Assembly: GCF_034314105.1 (NCBI RefSeq)
Contig: NZ_JAVIWJ010000001.1
Location: forward strand, 4,324,001 to 4,388,000
DNA from: Pseudomonas sp. AB6
GTDB lineage: Bacteria; Pseudomonadota; Gammaproteobacteria; Pseudomonadales; Pseudomonadaceae
Direction: 5' to 3'
Length of the DNA: 64,000 bases
Every line of letters begins with the position of its first letter. Within the stretch, counting starts at the first letter, position 1. Shown piece after piece: positions 43,596 to 52,190 of the stretch. Below the pieces are notes generated by a model, which had not been told where the DNA came from, made no database searches, and worked only from the letters and a program-made list of their open reading frames with translations. Position numbers and translations under genes: made by a program.

Positions 43596-44366
43596 ATGGC
43601 CCTGGCCAAACGCATCATCCCTTGCCTTGATGTCGACAACGGTCGAGTGGTCAAAGGCGTCAAATTCGAGAATATTCGCGATGCCGGTGATCCGGTGGAA
43701 ATTGCCCGCCTCTATGATGAGCAAGGCGCGGACGAAATTACGTTTCTCGATATCACCGCCAGCGTTGATGGCCGCGATACCACATTGCATACCGTTGAGC
43801 GCATGGCCAGCCAGGTTTTTATCCCGCTGACCGTGGGCGGTGGTGTACGCACCGTGCAAGATATCCGCAATCTGCTTAATGCGGGCGCCGACAAGGTGTC
43901 GATCAATACCGCCGCAGTATTCAATCCCGACTTTGTTGGCGAGGCAGCTGCGCGCTTCGGTTCGCAGTGCATCGTGGTCGCCATTGACGCCAAGCGTGTT
44001 TCCTTGCCGGGCGAAACGCCGCGCTGGGAGATTTTCACCCACGGTGGGCGCAAACCGACAGGGCTGGATGCTGTGCTGTGGGCCAAGAAGATGGAAGAGT
44101 TGGGCGCTGGTGAAATTTTGCTCACCAGCATGGATCAAGACGGCATGAAAAACGGCTTCGATCTGGGGGTAACCCGAGCCATTAGCGATGCGCTGGGGAT
44201 TCCAGTGATCGCTTCTGGCGGTGTGGGCAATCTTGAACATTTGGCCGCCGGTGTGTTGGAAGGCCATGCTAGTGCAGTGCTGGCGGCGAGTATTTTTCAC
44301 TTCGGTGAATACACCGTTCCTGAAGCAAAGGCCTACATGGCCAGTCGCGGCATCGTAATGCGCTAA
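43596..44366 (+). CDS. hisF: Imidazole glycerol phosphate synthase, cyclase subunit
   Basis: Uses ammonia from HisH to convert PRFAR into imidazole glycerol phosphate and AICAR. The 256 residues show MALAKRIIPCLDVDNGRVVKG at the start, catalytic Asp11 (CLDVDNG), the second catalytic Asp in TSMDQDGMKNGFD, and the phosphate loops VGGGVRT and ASGGVGN. Last his gene in the window; a broken binding-protein gene follows. Confidence 0.98.
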   Translation: MALAKRIIPCLDVDNGRVVKGVKFENIRDAGDPVEIARLYDEQGADEITFLDITASVDGRDTTLHTVERMASQVFIPLTVGGGVRTVQDIRNLLNAGADKVSINTAAVFNPDFVGEAAARFGSQCIVVAIDAKRVSLPGETPRWEIFTHGGRKPTGLDAVLWAKKMEELGAGEILLTSMDQDGMKNGFDLGVTRAISDALGIPVIASGGVGNLEHLAAGVLEGHASAVLAASIFHFGEYTVPEAKAYMASRGIVMR

Positions 44367-44436
44367 AAATTGATGGCTACTACACATCAATGCCGTCGCG
44401 CTTCACTCTAAAGCTGTCATGGACGAAGGCTTACAC

Positions 44437-44781
44437 ATGTTCAAACCTGTTCTTCTTACCGTAATAGGACTCGGCCTTTTACTGGCGAGTGCCGTTAATG
44501 CGGCAGAGATGAGTAGCAAGACATCGGTAGTGGATGCGGTATCAACAGGCACAGTCCCTACCTATTCGATAGTGTTACTGACGGAAAATTTTCCGCCTTA
44601 TAACATGGCTGTGGACGGCAAAAACTTCGCCCCGGAGGGCAGGATTGTCGGCATTGCCGCCGGGGTCGGTTACAGCTCGGTATTTGTAGCGGCGAGCTGT
44701 ACGCAATCAAAACTTCTGCATATCAGCGATAAACCCCGTTGTTACCGTGCTGGGCCATCGCTTGATTACCGCGCAGGCTGA
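44437..44781 (+). pseudogene. Truncated periplasmic binding protein (SBP_bac_3-like) gene
   Basis: The start is good (GAAGG seven bases upstream) and gives a signal peptide (MFKPVLLTVIGLGLLLASAVNAAE). The first part of an extracellular solute-binding domain (IVLLTENFPPYNMAVDG, then GRIVGIA) follows. After about 75 residues the similarity stops and the frame runs on through unrelated sequence into the antisense of the yibQ gene end. Intact members have about 250 residues, so at least 170 are lost. Pseudomonads usually carry binding-protein genes in this place between hisF and yibQ. The true remnant ends near 44665. Confidence 0.72.
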
Positions 44782-45523
44782 TCATTTGGCGCAGGTTGAT
44801 CCAGACAATACCTTGTGCTTTGAGCCGCGGTAGTTCGCGTTCAAGTACGTCGAGGGTGACCGGGTAGGGGTGGCCGATAATGACCACGGAGCCTTGCTTA
44901 TGTGCCAATACCATGGCGGCATTAAGCTGCGCGGTCACGGCTTCAGTGGTGCGCTCATTATCCAGAAAAATATCGCGCGACAAACTGGCCAGCCCAATGC
45001 GTTGAGCTTCGGCGGCCGCTACGGTCTTGGCACTGGTGCGGCTGTCGAGCAAGAACAGGTGGCGGCGCTGCAATTCGGCCGCTAGCCAACTCATCGCTAC
45101 GGGTTCGATCGTCATCCGGCTGCCCATGTGGTTGTTAAGACCCGCCGCGTACGGCACGGCAAGTAACGCAGCATTCAGGCGTTTTTCCAGTTCGGCGAGA
45201 GGCAATTCGGGATGCCAGGCAAACGGTCCAGTCGCCGGGTCCATGGGCATGTGCAATATCACGGTCTTGCCCGCATGATGAGCTTGGCGGGCGAACTCGG
45301 TGGCGTGTGGCGTGTCTGGCATAATCGCTAGTGTGACTGGCCCGGGGAGGGCCAAGGCACGACTGTCACCGGAAGGGCTCTGACCAAGGTCGTCGATGAT
45401 CAGGCTGAGGTAAACAACCGGCGGCACGTGGTCAGTCTTCATGAGCTCAACCGGAGCTGCGAAAGCAACGCCGGTCCAGCTTAGCGATAGCGATAACAGC
45501 CATTTGGGCAGCCGCACTTGCAT
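44723..45523 (-). CDS. Divergent polysaccharide deacetylase family protein (YibQ-like)
   Basis: A 266-residue secreted protein with signal peptide (MQVRLPKWLLSLSLSWTGVAFA) and the YibQ-type fold: LSLIIDDLGQ, VILHMPMDP, GLNNHMGSRMT, LFLLDSRTSAKTVA, VVIIGHPYP. The polysaccharide-deacetylase metal site is altered as usual for this branch, so enzymatic activity is uncertain. Third gene of envC-ctpA-yibQ, one base after the ctpA stop, suggesting a role in envelope or peptidoglycan turnover. Confidence 0.9.
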   Translation of the reverse strand: MQVRLPKWLLSLSLSWTGVAFAAPVELMKTDHVPPVVYLSLIIDDLGQSPSGDSRALALPGPVTLAIMPDTPHATEFARQAHHAGKTVILHMPMDPATGPFAWHPELPLAELEKRLNAALLAVPYAAGLNNHMGSRMTIEPVAMSWLAAELQRRHLFLLDSRTSAKTVAAAEAQRIGLASLSRDIFLDNERTTEAVTAQLNAAMVLAHKQGSVVIIGHPYPVTLDVLERELPRLKAQGIVWINLRQMISLRGNQAMAQHGNNGVYR

Positions 45524-45524
45524 A

Positions 45525-46859
45525 TCAGTTACCGCGCGTTACGCTCAAGCCCTTGAGCAAGCTCAATGCCTGGCTCAGTTGGAAGTCATCGTCTTGTGGG
45601 CGTGCCTTCGCGGTTACAGCTTTGCTCATCTGAGTAGGCTTATCCGCACCGCCGTTGCCGTTACCCAAGTGACCGGTCAAATCGGCTTCCTTGTAGTTCT
45701 CGCTGTCCGCGTCGGAGGTGAACTTGCCGCGGCGTACTTCGATGTCTGGCGAGATACCCTGGGCCTGAATCGACCGGCCGTTAGGTGTGTAATACAGCGC
45801 CGTGGTGATTTTAATCGCGCGGTCATTGGCCAGAGGCAGCACGGTTTGCACCGAACCCTTGCCGAAGCTTTCGGTGCCCATCAATACGCCACGCTTCTGG
45901 TCCTGCAGTGCACCAGCAACGATTTCTGATGCTGACGCACTGCCGCCGTTGATCAATACCACTAATGGTACGCCTTCGCTGGCGTCAGCCGGGTCGGCGT
46001 AAAAGCGCAGCTCGGAGTTGGCAATGCGGCCTTTGGTGTAAACGATCAGGCCTTTGGTCAAAAAATGGTCCGCCACTTCAACCGCGGCCTGCAGCACGCC
46101 ACCGGGGTTGTTCCGGAGGTCCAGTATCAAACCGCTCATTTTTTTGCCGTTGTCTTTGCGCAGCTTGGCCAATGCTTTTCCGACTTCCTCGCCTGTCTTG
46201 ACCTGGAACTGGGTGATACGGATATAGCCATAGCCATTTTCCAGCATCTGAGCTTTGACGCTTTTAACCTGAATGGTCGCCCGTACCAGTGATACGTCAA
46301 ACGGAGTGCCGCCGTCGCGTACCAGGGTTAGCATGATTTTTTCGCCGATTTTACCGCGCATTTTGTCGACCGCTTCCTGCATGGTCTGACCGCGAGTCGG
46401 AGCGCCGTTGATTTTGACAATCAAGTCGCCAGCTTCAACACCGGCTTTCGACGCAGGGGTGTCGTCGATGGGTGAGACCACTTTGATAAAGCCGTCTTCG
46501 ATACCCACTTCGATGCCCAGGCCGCCGAATTCGCCGCTGGTGCTTTGTTGCAGCTCTTCGAAGTCTGCAGGGCCCAGATAAGCAGAGTGCGGGTCAAGAT
46601 TGCTGAGCATGCCTTTGATGGCGTTTTCCAGCAGCGTCTTGTCATCGACAGGTTCGACGTAGGCGGCTTTGATCCGGTCCATTACCTCGGCGAACGTGCG
46701 CAGTTCTTCAAGTGGCAAAGGTGCTTTAGCGGTGGTAACGGTCGTGGCGGCTGGTGCAGGTGCCGCAGGTTTTACGGCTTCTGCGGCGGATGCCAGAGGA
46801 GCGCCGATAACGATCGCAATAGCCAGAGCCAGCGAAGTGAGGCGGGACAAATGCAGCAT
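45525..46859 (-). CDS. ctpA: Carboxyl-terminal processing protease, S41 family
   Basis: A 444-residue periplasmic serine protease. It has a signal peptide (MLHLSRLTSLALAIAIVIGAPLASA), an alanine/proline-rich linker, a PDZ domain about 95-190 (GGLGIEVGIEDGFIKVVSPID), and an S41 core with GGSASASEIVAGALQ (nucleophile Ser) and FGKGSVQT (catalytic Lys). In P. aeruginosa CtpA with its lipoprotein partner LbcA degrades peptidoglycan cross-link hydrolases. The start at 46859 has AGGAG upstream; the longer frame to 46985 runs into envC. Confidence 0.95.
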   Translation of the reverse strand: MLHLSRLTSLALAIAIVIGAPLASAAEAVKPAAPAPAATTVTTAKAPLPLEELRTFAEVMDRIKAAYVEPVDDKTLLENAIKGMLSNLDPHSAYLGPADFEELQQSTSGEFGGLGIEVGIEDGFIKVVSPIDDTPASKAGVEAGDLIVKINGAPTRGQTMQEAVDKMRGKIGEKIMLTLVRDGGTPFDVSLVRATIQVKSVKAQMLENGYGYIRITQFQVKTGEEVGKALAKLRKDNGKKMSGLILDLRNNPGGVLQAAVEVADHFLTKGLIVYTKGRIANSELRFYADPADASEGVPLVVLINGGSASASEIVAGALQDQKRGVLMGTESFGKGSVQTVLPLANDRAIKITTALYYTPNGRSIQAQGISPDIEVRRGKFTSDADSENYKEADLTGHLGNGNGGADKPTQMSKAVTAKARPQDDDFQLSQALSLLKGLSVTRGN

Positions 46860-46893
46860 CGAACGAACTCCTAAACCTGAGGTTGGCGCCAGC

Positions 46894-48165
46894 TTATCCT
46901 TGAACATGGCACCATTGCGCTGGGTCACTAGGGCGACCCTGCTGACGTATAGCGAAATACAACGCCGGTGTTTCTTGACCCCCACTGTTACCTACCGTGG
47001 AAATCGCTTCACCCGCTTTAACAATATCGCCAGCGTCCTTGAGCAGACTCTGGTTATGGCCGTACAAACTTAAAAAGCCGTTGCCGTGGTCGAGAATGAC
47101 CAGAAGCCCCGCTCCGCGCAACCAGTCGGCAAACACCACCCGACCGCCGTGAACGGCATGTACCTGGCTGCCGGCAGGGGCGCTGATCATCACGCCATCC
47201 CACTTGGTTCGGGCGTCATCGCCGCGCGTGTCACCGAAGCGCGCCAACAATCGACCATCAACAGGCCAAGGAAGTTTTCCCTTTGCTTGCTCAAAAGATC
47301 CACCGTAAGACGCGCCTGCGCTGGAAACCAATGCGCCAGGCGCTTTGGCCGGGTGTTTTACCGGTGCTTCTTCATCACGCTGATGCTGATTTTCCGCTTC
47401 TTGCTTCGCGATCAAGGCTTTTTGGCGAGCTTCTTCGGCCTCGCGCGCTTGTCGAGCCAAAGTTTCTTCAATGGTTTTCAGCACATTCGCCAGATCGCTT
47501 TGTTCTTGCTGGCGGATTTGTAGTTTGTCGTCGCGCGCTTTCACATCCTGATTAAGCTTTGCAAGGACCTGACGGCGTTCTTGGCGAACTTTGTCCAAGG
47601 CTTGGCGCTGATCTTCAAGGTTGCTTTTCTGTACTAGCAGCTGCGCTTGCTGCAGATCAATGTCTTTCTCAACGCCCGCCAACTGGCTAAGTGTTTCGTT
47701 GAAATTGCGCAGCTGCGCCAAGCGTGCCTGACTTAAATAGTCGTAATACGTCAGCGTCCGAGCGAATTTTTCCGGGTTCTGCTGATTCAACAGCAGTTTC
47801 AAGTATTCCTCGCGGCCGCCCTGATAAGCAGCACGGGCCTGAATTGCAATGAGCCGCTGTTGTTCAGCGCGGGAGCTTTGTAGTTTTTTTTTCTCTTGGT
47901 CGAGCCGTTGCAGCTCGACTTCAGTCTTTTTTTGTTCTTTTTGCAGGGCCTCCACCTGCTTCTCCAGCTTGCCCATCTCAGTTTCTGTGCCGCGCAGGTC
48001 TTTCTGCACGCCGGATTTCTCCTGCTGCAACTCGCCCAGGCGTTTTTTCAGCTCGGTAATATCTTTGCGGGCAGCGTCCAACTGTTGTTGGGTCTGCGCG
48101 CGCTCATCGGCGAACGCTGGATTGAGCAAGCACATGAGAACGAGGGCTATCAGGGCGCGAAGCAT
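46894..48165 (-). CDS. envC: Murein hydrolase activator EnvC
   Basis: The 423-residue protein has a signal peptide (MLRALIALVLMCLLNPAFA), long coiled coils from about 24 to 260, and a C-terminal LytM domain (about 295-423). The LytM zinc residues are degenerate: the usual HxGxD is WDG, and the closing HLHFE is ALYFA. That fits EnvC, which activates amidases rather than cutting itself. First gene of envC-ctpA-yibQ; a terminator separates it from gpmI upstream. Confidence 0.94.
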   Translation of the reverse strand: MLRALIALVLMCLLNPAFADERAQTQQQLDAARKDITELKKRLGELQQEKSGVQKDLRGTETEMGKLEKQVEALQKEQKKTEVELQRLDQEKKKLQSSRAEQQRLIAIQARAAYQGGREEYLKLLLNQQNPEKFARTLTYYDYLSQARLAQLRNFNETLSQLAGVEKDIDLQQAQLLVQKSNLEDQRQALDKVRQERRQVLAKLNQDVKARDDKLQIRQQEQSDLANVLKTIEETLARQAREAEEARQKALIAKQEAENQHQRDEEAPVKHPAKAPGALVSSAGASYGGSFEQAKGKLPWPVDGRLLARFGDTRGDDARTKWDGVMISAPAGSQVHAVHGGRVVFADWLRGAGLLVILDHGNGFLSLYGHNQSLLKDAGDIVKAGEAISTVGNSGGQETPALYFAIRQQGRPSDPAQWCHVQG

Positions 48166-48224
48166 GGGGCGGGCGACACCAAGGAGGAGTTTGGACAGAG
48201 CCTAGTATGCCCGCCACGCGCTGC

Positions 48225-48259
48225 AAAAAAAACGCCCCAAGGCTACTGCTTTGGGGCGA
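48225..48259 (-). terminator. Terminator of gpmI
   Basis: On the minus strand a stem TCGCCCCAA / TTGGGGCG with a short loop is followed by eight Ts. It lies 50 bases past the gpmI stop. Confidence 0.88.
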
Positions 48260-48310
48260 GTTGGGTAATTAACCGATGCAGGGGGGGTAAATGGCCCGTG
48301 TTAGCGCAGT

Positions 48311-49846
48311 TTATTTAGCCAACAAGATCGAATGACCGGTCATCTCTTCGGGTTTTTCCATACCCATCAACTGCAACATGGTGGGCGCTACATCCGCCAG
48401 AACGCCGCCTTCGCGGACGGTTAAATCGCGTTTGCCCACATAGATGAAGGGCACTGGCTGCGAAGTGTGAGCAGTATGTGCCTGACCGGTTTTTTTGTCG
48501 GACATCTGTTCAACGTTGCCATGATCTGCGGTGATTAGCGCTTCTCCGCCGACCTTATCGAGCGCGGTGACAATTCGGCCGATACACACATCGAGGTATT
48601 CGACAGCCTTGATTGCCGCCGACAGGATGCCGCTGTGACCGACCATGTCGCCGTTGGCATAGTTGACAATGATGACGTCAAACCGCTGTTGTTCGATGGC
48701 GTCGACAATTCTGTCGGTAACTTCCGGGGCGCTCATTTCGGGCTGCAGATCGTACGTGGCGACTTTTGGCGATGGGATCAAAATGCGTTCTTCACCGGGG
48801 AACGGTTCTTCACGACCGCCAGAGAAGAAAAAGGTCACATGGGCATATTTTTCCGTCTCTGCGATCCGCAGCTGCGTTTTGCCGTTGTTCGACAAGTATT
48901 CGCCGAGTACGTTTTTCAGGCTGCCAGCGGCAAACGCTGACGGCGCGGGAATGGTGGCGGCGTATTGCGTGAGCATGACAAAACCGGCCAGTTTCGGCTG
49001 GCGGGCGCGCTCGAAACCCTTGAAGTCGTCTTCAACGAAAACGCGCGTGAGCTCGCGCGCGCGGTCCGCACGGAAGTTCATGAAAATTACGGCGTCGCCA
49101 TCTTCAATCTTGACCTTTTCGCCGATGCTGGTGGCCTTAACGAATTCGTCGTTCTCGCCGCGTTCGTAAGCCGATGCGAGCCCGGCCTCGCTGGTGGCCG
49201 CCTGGTACTCGGAAGCGCCGTCGACGATCAGGTTATAGGCGCATGCCACACGGTCCCAGCGATTGTCGCGGTCCATGGCGAAATAGCGGCCAATGATGGT
49301 GGCGGTCCGGCCTTTGCCCAGCTTGGTGAAAGTCGCGTCCATCAACTCCAATGACGCCTTGGCGCTGCGAGGTGGCGTGTCGCGGCCATCAAGGAAGGCG
49401 TGCAGATAGATTTTTTCTGCGCCTTGTTGAGCGGCCAATTCGGCCATGGCGACCAGATGGTCCTGATGGCTGTGTACGCCGCCAGGGGATAAGAGGCCCA
49501 GAATATGCACGGCTTTACCGGCGCTGACGGCTTTATCAACGGCGTCGCAAATAGTTGGATTCTTGAAAAAGTCACCGTCGCGGATTGATTTGGTAACCCG
49601 GGTGAAGTCTTGGTACACGACGCGGCCTGCACCGAGGTTCATGTGGCCCACTTCAGAGTTGCCCATCTGCCCGTCCGGCAGACCGACATCCATTCCCGAG
49701 CCCGAAATCAGGCCGTTGGGTTGGGTTGCATAAAGGCGATCCATCACCGGCATTTTGGCGTCGAAGATAGCGTTACCGTCGTGGCTATCGCTGTGTCCGA
49801 AGCCGTCCAAAATGATCAGAACCAAAGGTTTTGGCGTGGCAGTCAT
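48311..49846 (-). CDS. gpmI: 2,3-bisphosphoglycerate-independent phosphoglycerate mutase
   Basis: Interconverts 3- and 2-phosphoglycerate without a bisphosphate cofactor, using two Mn ions. The 511 residues are standard length. VLIILDGFGHSD marks the first metal site, and the phosphoryl-accepting Ser64 is in DGQMGNSEVGHMNLG. HRDGRDTPP-like FLDGRDTPPRSAK and the C-terminal ITADHGNVEQM complete the pattern. The ATG at 49846 is preferred over GTG at 49855. Divergent from the rhodanese gene. Confidence 0.97.
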   Translation of the reverse strand: MTATPKPLVLIILDGFGHSDSHDGNAIFDAKMPVMDRLYATQPNGLISGSGMDVGLPDGQMGNSEVGHMNLGAGRVVYQDFTRVTKSIRDGDFFKNPTICDAVDKAVSAGKAVHILGLLSPGGVHSHQDHLVAMAELAAQQGAEKIYLHAFLDGRDTPPRSAKASLELMDATFTKLGKGRTATIIGRYFAMDRDNRWDRVACAYNLIVDGASEYQAATSEAGLASAYERGENDEFVKATSIGEKVKIEDGDAVIFMNFRADRARELTRVFVEDDFKGFERARQPKLAGFVMLTQYAATIPAPSAFAAGSLKNVLGEYLSNNGKTQLRIAETEKYAHVTFFFSGGREEPFPGEERILIPSPKVATYDLQPEMSAPEVTDRIVDAIEQQRFDVIIVNYANGDMVGHSGILSAAIKAVEYLDVCIGRIVTALDKVGGEALITADHGNVEQMSDKKTGQAHTAHTSQPVPFIYVGKRDLTVREGGVLADVAPTMLQLMGMEKPEEMTGHSILLAK

Positions 49847-49933
49847 AGAATCCACTCGCGGCTAATGAACGAAGTAAAAAAACAGATCGGCATTTTAAAG
49901 CCAAGTTCAAACGGCGTCACTGCCGTACGGGCT

Positions 49934-49961
49934 TTGGCCGACCTTGGGTGCTGTGTATACT
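49934..49961 (+). promoter_or_regulatory. Candidate promoter of the rhodanese-grxC unit
   Basis: TTGGCC, a 16-base spacer and TATACT preceded by TG (extended -10), 31 bases before the rhodanese ATG. Confidence 0.5.
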
Positions 49962-49992
49962 GGCCGCCATTTTAACGCCCTGGAACCTACTG

Positions 49993-50406
49993 ATGGTTGC
50001 TCATCTGATTGAATTTGCCACTAACCACTATTTGCTGGCTGGCGCCTTCGCCATTCTGCTGGCGCTGTTGATCGCGACAGAGATCAGCAAAGGTGGTCGC
50101 AGCCTCAGCACTCGCGAGCTGACGTCGCTGGTCAACAATGATCAGGGCGTGGTTATCGACGTCCGTCCAGCCAAAGACTTCTTGGCTGGGCATATTGTTG
50201 GCGCCCTCAGCTTCCCGCAAGACAAGGTGATTTCTCGGATTGCCGAGTTAGAAAAACACAAGGCCAAGACCCTTATTATCGTTGACGCTCAGGGTCAGCA
50301 CGCTGGCACTACCGCCCGCGAATTGCTCAAGACAGGTTTTACCGCAGCCAAGTTGTCTGGCGGTATTGCCACTTGGCGTTCCGACAACCTCCCTCTGGTG
50401 AAGTGA
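49993..50406 (+). CDS. Membrane-anchored rhodanese-like protein lacking the catalytic Cys
   Basis: The 137 residues begin with one membrane helix (HYLLAGAFAILLALLIATEI), followed by a single rhodanese domain (RELTSLVNNDQGVVIDVRPAKDFLAGHIVGALSFP). Family members such as YibN have Cys at the start of the active loop; here the loop reads IIVDAQGQHAGTTAREL with Asp in that place and no Cys elsewhere in the protein. Sulfur transfer is therefore unlikely, and a binding role is more likely. The next gene, grxC, starts two bases after its stop and secB follows, a conserved arrangement. Confidence 0.9.
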   Translation: MVAHLIEFATNHYLLAGAFAILLALLIATEISKGGRSLSTRELTSLVNNDQGVVIDVRPAKDFLAGHIVGALSFPQDKVISRIAELEKHKAKTLIIVDAQGQHAGTTARELLKTGFTAAKLSGGIATWRSDNLPLVK

Positions 50407-50407
50407 T

Positions 50408-50662
50408 ATGGCTGATGTCATCGTCTATTCGAGCGATTGGTGCCCCTACTGCATGCGCGCCAAGCAACTGCTGGAAAGCAAAGGTGTTGCCTTCGAAGAA
50501 GTCAGAGTCGATGGCAAGCCACAGCTTCGCGCTGAAATGACACAGAAAGCCGGACGTACTTCCGTCCCGCAAATCTGGATCGGCGCAAACCACGTGGGTG
50601 GTTGCGATGATTTGTTTGCCCTAGAGCGTGCCGGTAAGCTCGACGCGCTGCTTCAGGCTTGA
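50408..50662 (+). CDS. grxC: Glutaredoxin 3
   Basis: An 84-residue dithiol glutaredoxin: active site CPYC at 12-15, then the TSVPQIWIG cis-Pro loop and GGCDDLFALE glutathione-binding motif. It reduces disulfides and glutathionylated proteins in the cytoplasm. It begins two bases after the rhodanese stop, so is co-translated, and precedes secB by 39 bases. Confidence 0.97.
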   Translation: MADVIVYSSDWCPYCMRAKQLLESKGVAFEEVRVDGKPQLRAEMTQKAGRTSVPQIWIGANHVGGCDDLFALERAGKLDALLQA

Positions 50663-50701
50663 ATCCGAAACCCTACAGAACCTTATTAAGAAGGACCTGA
50701 C

Positions 50702-51190
50702 ATGACCGATCAATCGACTAACAGCGCTGTAGCAGAAGACGCTGAAGCTCCGCAATTTTCCTTGCAGCGAATCTACGTGCGTGACTTATCTTTCGAAGCA
50801 CCAAAAAGCCCGGCGATCTTTCGCCAGGAGTGGTCGCCAAGTGTTGCCCTGGATTTGAACACTCGTCAGAAGCCGCTGGAGGGCGATTTCTACGAAGTTG
50901 TTCTGACGCTGTCAGTTACCGTCAATAACGGCGACGAAGTAGCCTTTATCGTGGAAGTTCAGCAAGCAGGTATCTTCTTGATCAAGGGTCTGGACCCGGC
51001 GGGCATGAGCCACACGCTTGGCGCGTTTTGTCCGAACATCCTGTTCCCGTATGCGCGTGAAACCATCGACAGTCTCGTCGTGCGCGGTTCATTCCCTGCA
51101 CTGATGCTGGCTCCGGTCAACTTTGATGCGCTGTACGCGCAAGAGTTGTCCCGCATGCAGGAGTCTGGCGAAACCCCAACCGTGCAATAA
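50702..51190 (+). CDS. secB: Protein-export chaperone SecB
   Basis: Tetrameric cytoplasmic chaperone delivering precursors to SecA. The 162 residues show FSLQRIYVRDLSFEAPKSPAIF, LTLSVTVNNGDEVAFIVEVQQAGIF, and CPNILFPYARETIDSLVVRGSFPALMLAPVNFDALY, all typical. Good AAGGA site. A strong terminator follows. Confidence 0.98.
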   Translation: MTDQSTNSAVAEDAEAPQFSLQRIYVRDLSFEAPKSPAIFRQEWSPSVALDLNTRQKPLEGDFYEVVLTLSVTVNNGDEVAFIVEVQQAGIFLIKGLDPAGMSHTLGAFCPNILFPYARETIDSLVVRGSFPALMLAPVNFDALYAQELSRMQESGETPTVQ

Positions 51191-51206
51191 GCGGTAGGTT
51201 GAACTG

Positions 51207-51233
51207 AAAAAGCGCCTTTCGAGGCGCTTTTTT
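51207..51233. terminator. Terminator after secB, bidirectional
   Basis: Stem AGCGCCT / AGGCGCT with UUCG-type loop, A-run before and T-run after, between the convergent secB and trmL genes. Confidence 0.92.
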
Positions 51234-51295
51234 ATTGTTTTTTTAAGCGGTGTTTTGCAGGTCCGAGTTCGTGCAGTTGCCCAAGACCGAGATTT

Positions 51296-51751
51296 TCAAG
51301 CGAAATCCATCTGGCGCCATGCTTCATATACTGCAACCGCCACTGTATTCGACAGATTCAAACTGCGGCAGCCTTCGCGCATCGGCAAGCGTAAGCGGTG
51401 GTCGCTTGAGAGGGAGTCAAGAATATCAGTGGGCAAGCCGCGGCTTTCCGGGCCGAAAAGAAATGCGTCGCCTTTTTCAAACCGTGCATGGTGAAAGAGC
51501 CGCGAGCCTTTTGTGGTAAAAGCAAACAGGCGAGGATGGCCGATACTTTCAAGACAGCTCGGCAAATCAGCATGGGTCTGTAGGTTAGCGTACTCATGGT
51601 AATCGAGCCCCGCGCGGCGCAGACGCTTGTCGTCCAACTCAAAACCCAATGGCTCAATCAAATGCAGGGTGCAGCCACTGTTGGCGCACAGCCTGATTAT
51701 ATTGCCGGTATTCGGCGGAATTTCTGGTTGAAAAAGGATGACGTGAAACAT
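51296..51751 (-). CDS. trmL: tRNA (cytidine/uridine-34 2'-O)-methyltransferase TrmL
   Basis: A 151-residue SPOUT methyltransferase that methylates the wobble ribose of tRNA-Leu. Motifs: FHVILFQPEIPPNTGNIIRL at the start, LFGPESRGLP (motif 2) and SLNLSNTVAVAVYEAWRQ (motif 3, knot). The start at 51751 matches family length and has GGAG six bases upstream; the frame continues to 52099 without family similarity. Its start codon shares two bases with the divergent gene's ATG. Confidence 0.96.
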   Translation of the reverse strand: MFHVILFQPEIPPNTGNIIRLCANSGCTLHLIEPLGFELDDKRLRRAGLDYHEYANLQTHADLPSCLESIGHPRLFAFTTKGSRLFHHARFEKGDAFLFGPESRGLPTDILDSLSSDHRLRLPMREGCRSLNLSNTVAVAVYEAWRQMDFA

Positions 51752-52190
51752 GCACGGCTCCGAATTGAAAGGCGGGCAGCATTCTAACCCCGAAGAGGAT
51801 CCGAGACCGAAACTCTGGCCGAAGGTGCTCGGCTCGATGGCCATTGTGGGTGTGATGGTCGGCTTGATGATCGGTCGGCTGACAGCGCCCGATCCGCTGG
51901 AGCTAAAGCAGATTGAACCGGTTGATAACGGTCTGGTGTTGTGGTTTAGCGATGAACCGAAAGTGCAGTTTGAGCAGGTGTCGGGTTCGCTGGCAATGCT
52001 ATTCAATGCGCAAGGGAAATCGCAAAAAGGCGAGTTCAAATTGAGTGGCAAAGATGTTCGCTGGAAAGTGCAACGTGCGGATGGGGGGTTGTTGCTCAAC
52101 CTGTTAGCAGCCCGCCCTTTGCACGGTGACTGGCACGGTACGAAAGTGGGCGGGCGCTGGAGACTAGAGATCAGTCTCCGACAAGAATAA
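51750..52190 (+). CDS. Conserved single-pass membrane protein, unknown function
   Basis: The 146 residues have a polar N-terminus (about 25 residues), one membrane helix (VLGSMAIVGVMVGLMIGRL) and a beta-rich periplasmic part (LVLWFSDEPKVQFEQ, GSLAMLFNAQG, GRWRLEISLR). The only plausible ATG is at 51750, with AAGGATG 11 bases upstream, and it overlaps the trmL start codon on the other strand. I do not recognise a named family. Confidence 0.75.
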   Translation: MHGSELKGGQHSNPEEDPRPKLWPKVLGSMAIVGVMVGLMIGRLTAPDPLELKQIEPVDNGLVLWFSDEPKVQFEQVSGSLAMLFNAQGKSQKGEFKLSGKDVRWKVQRADGGLLLNLLAARPLHGDWHGTKVGGRWRLEISLRQE

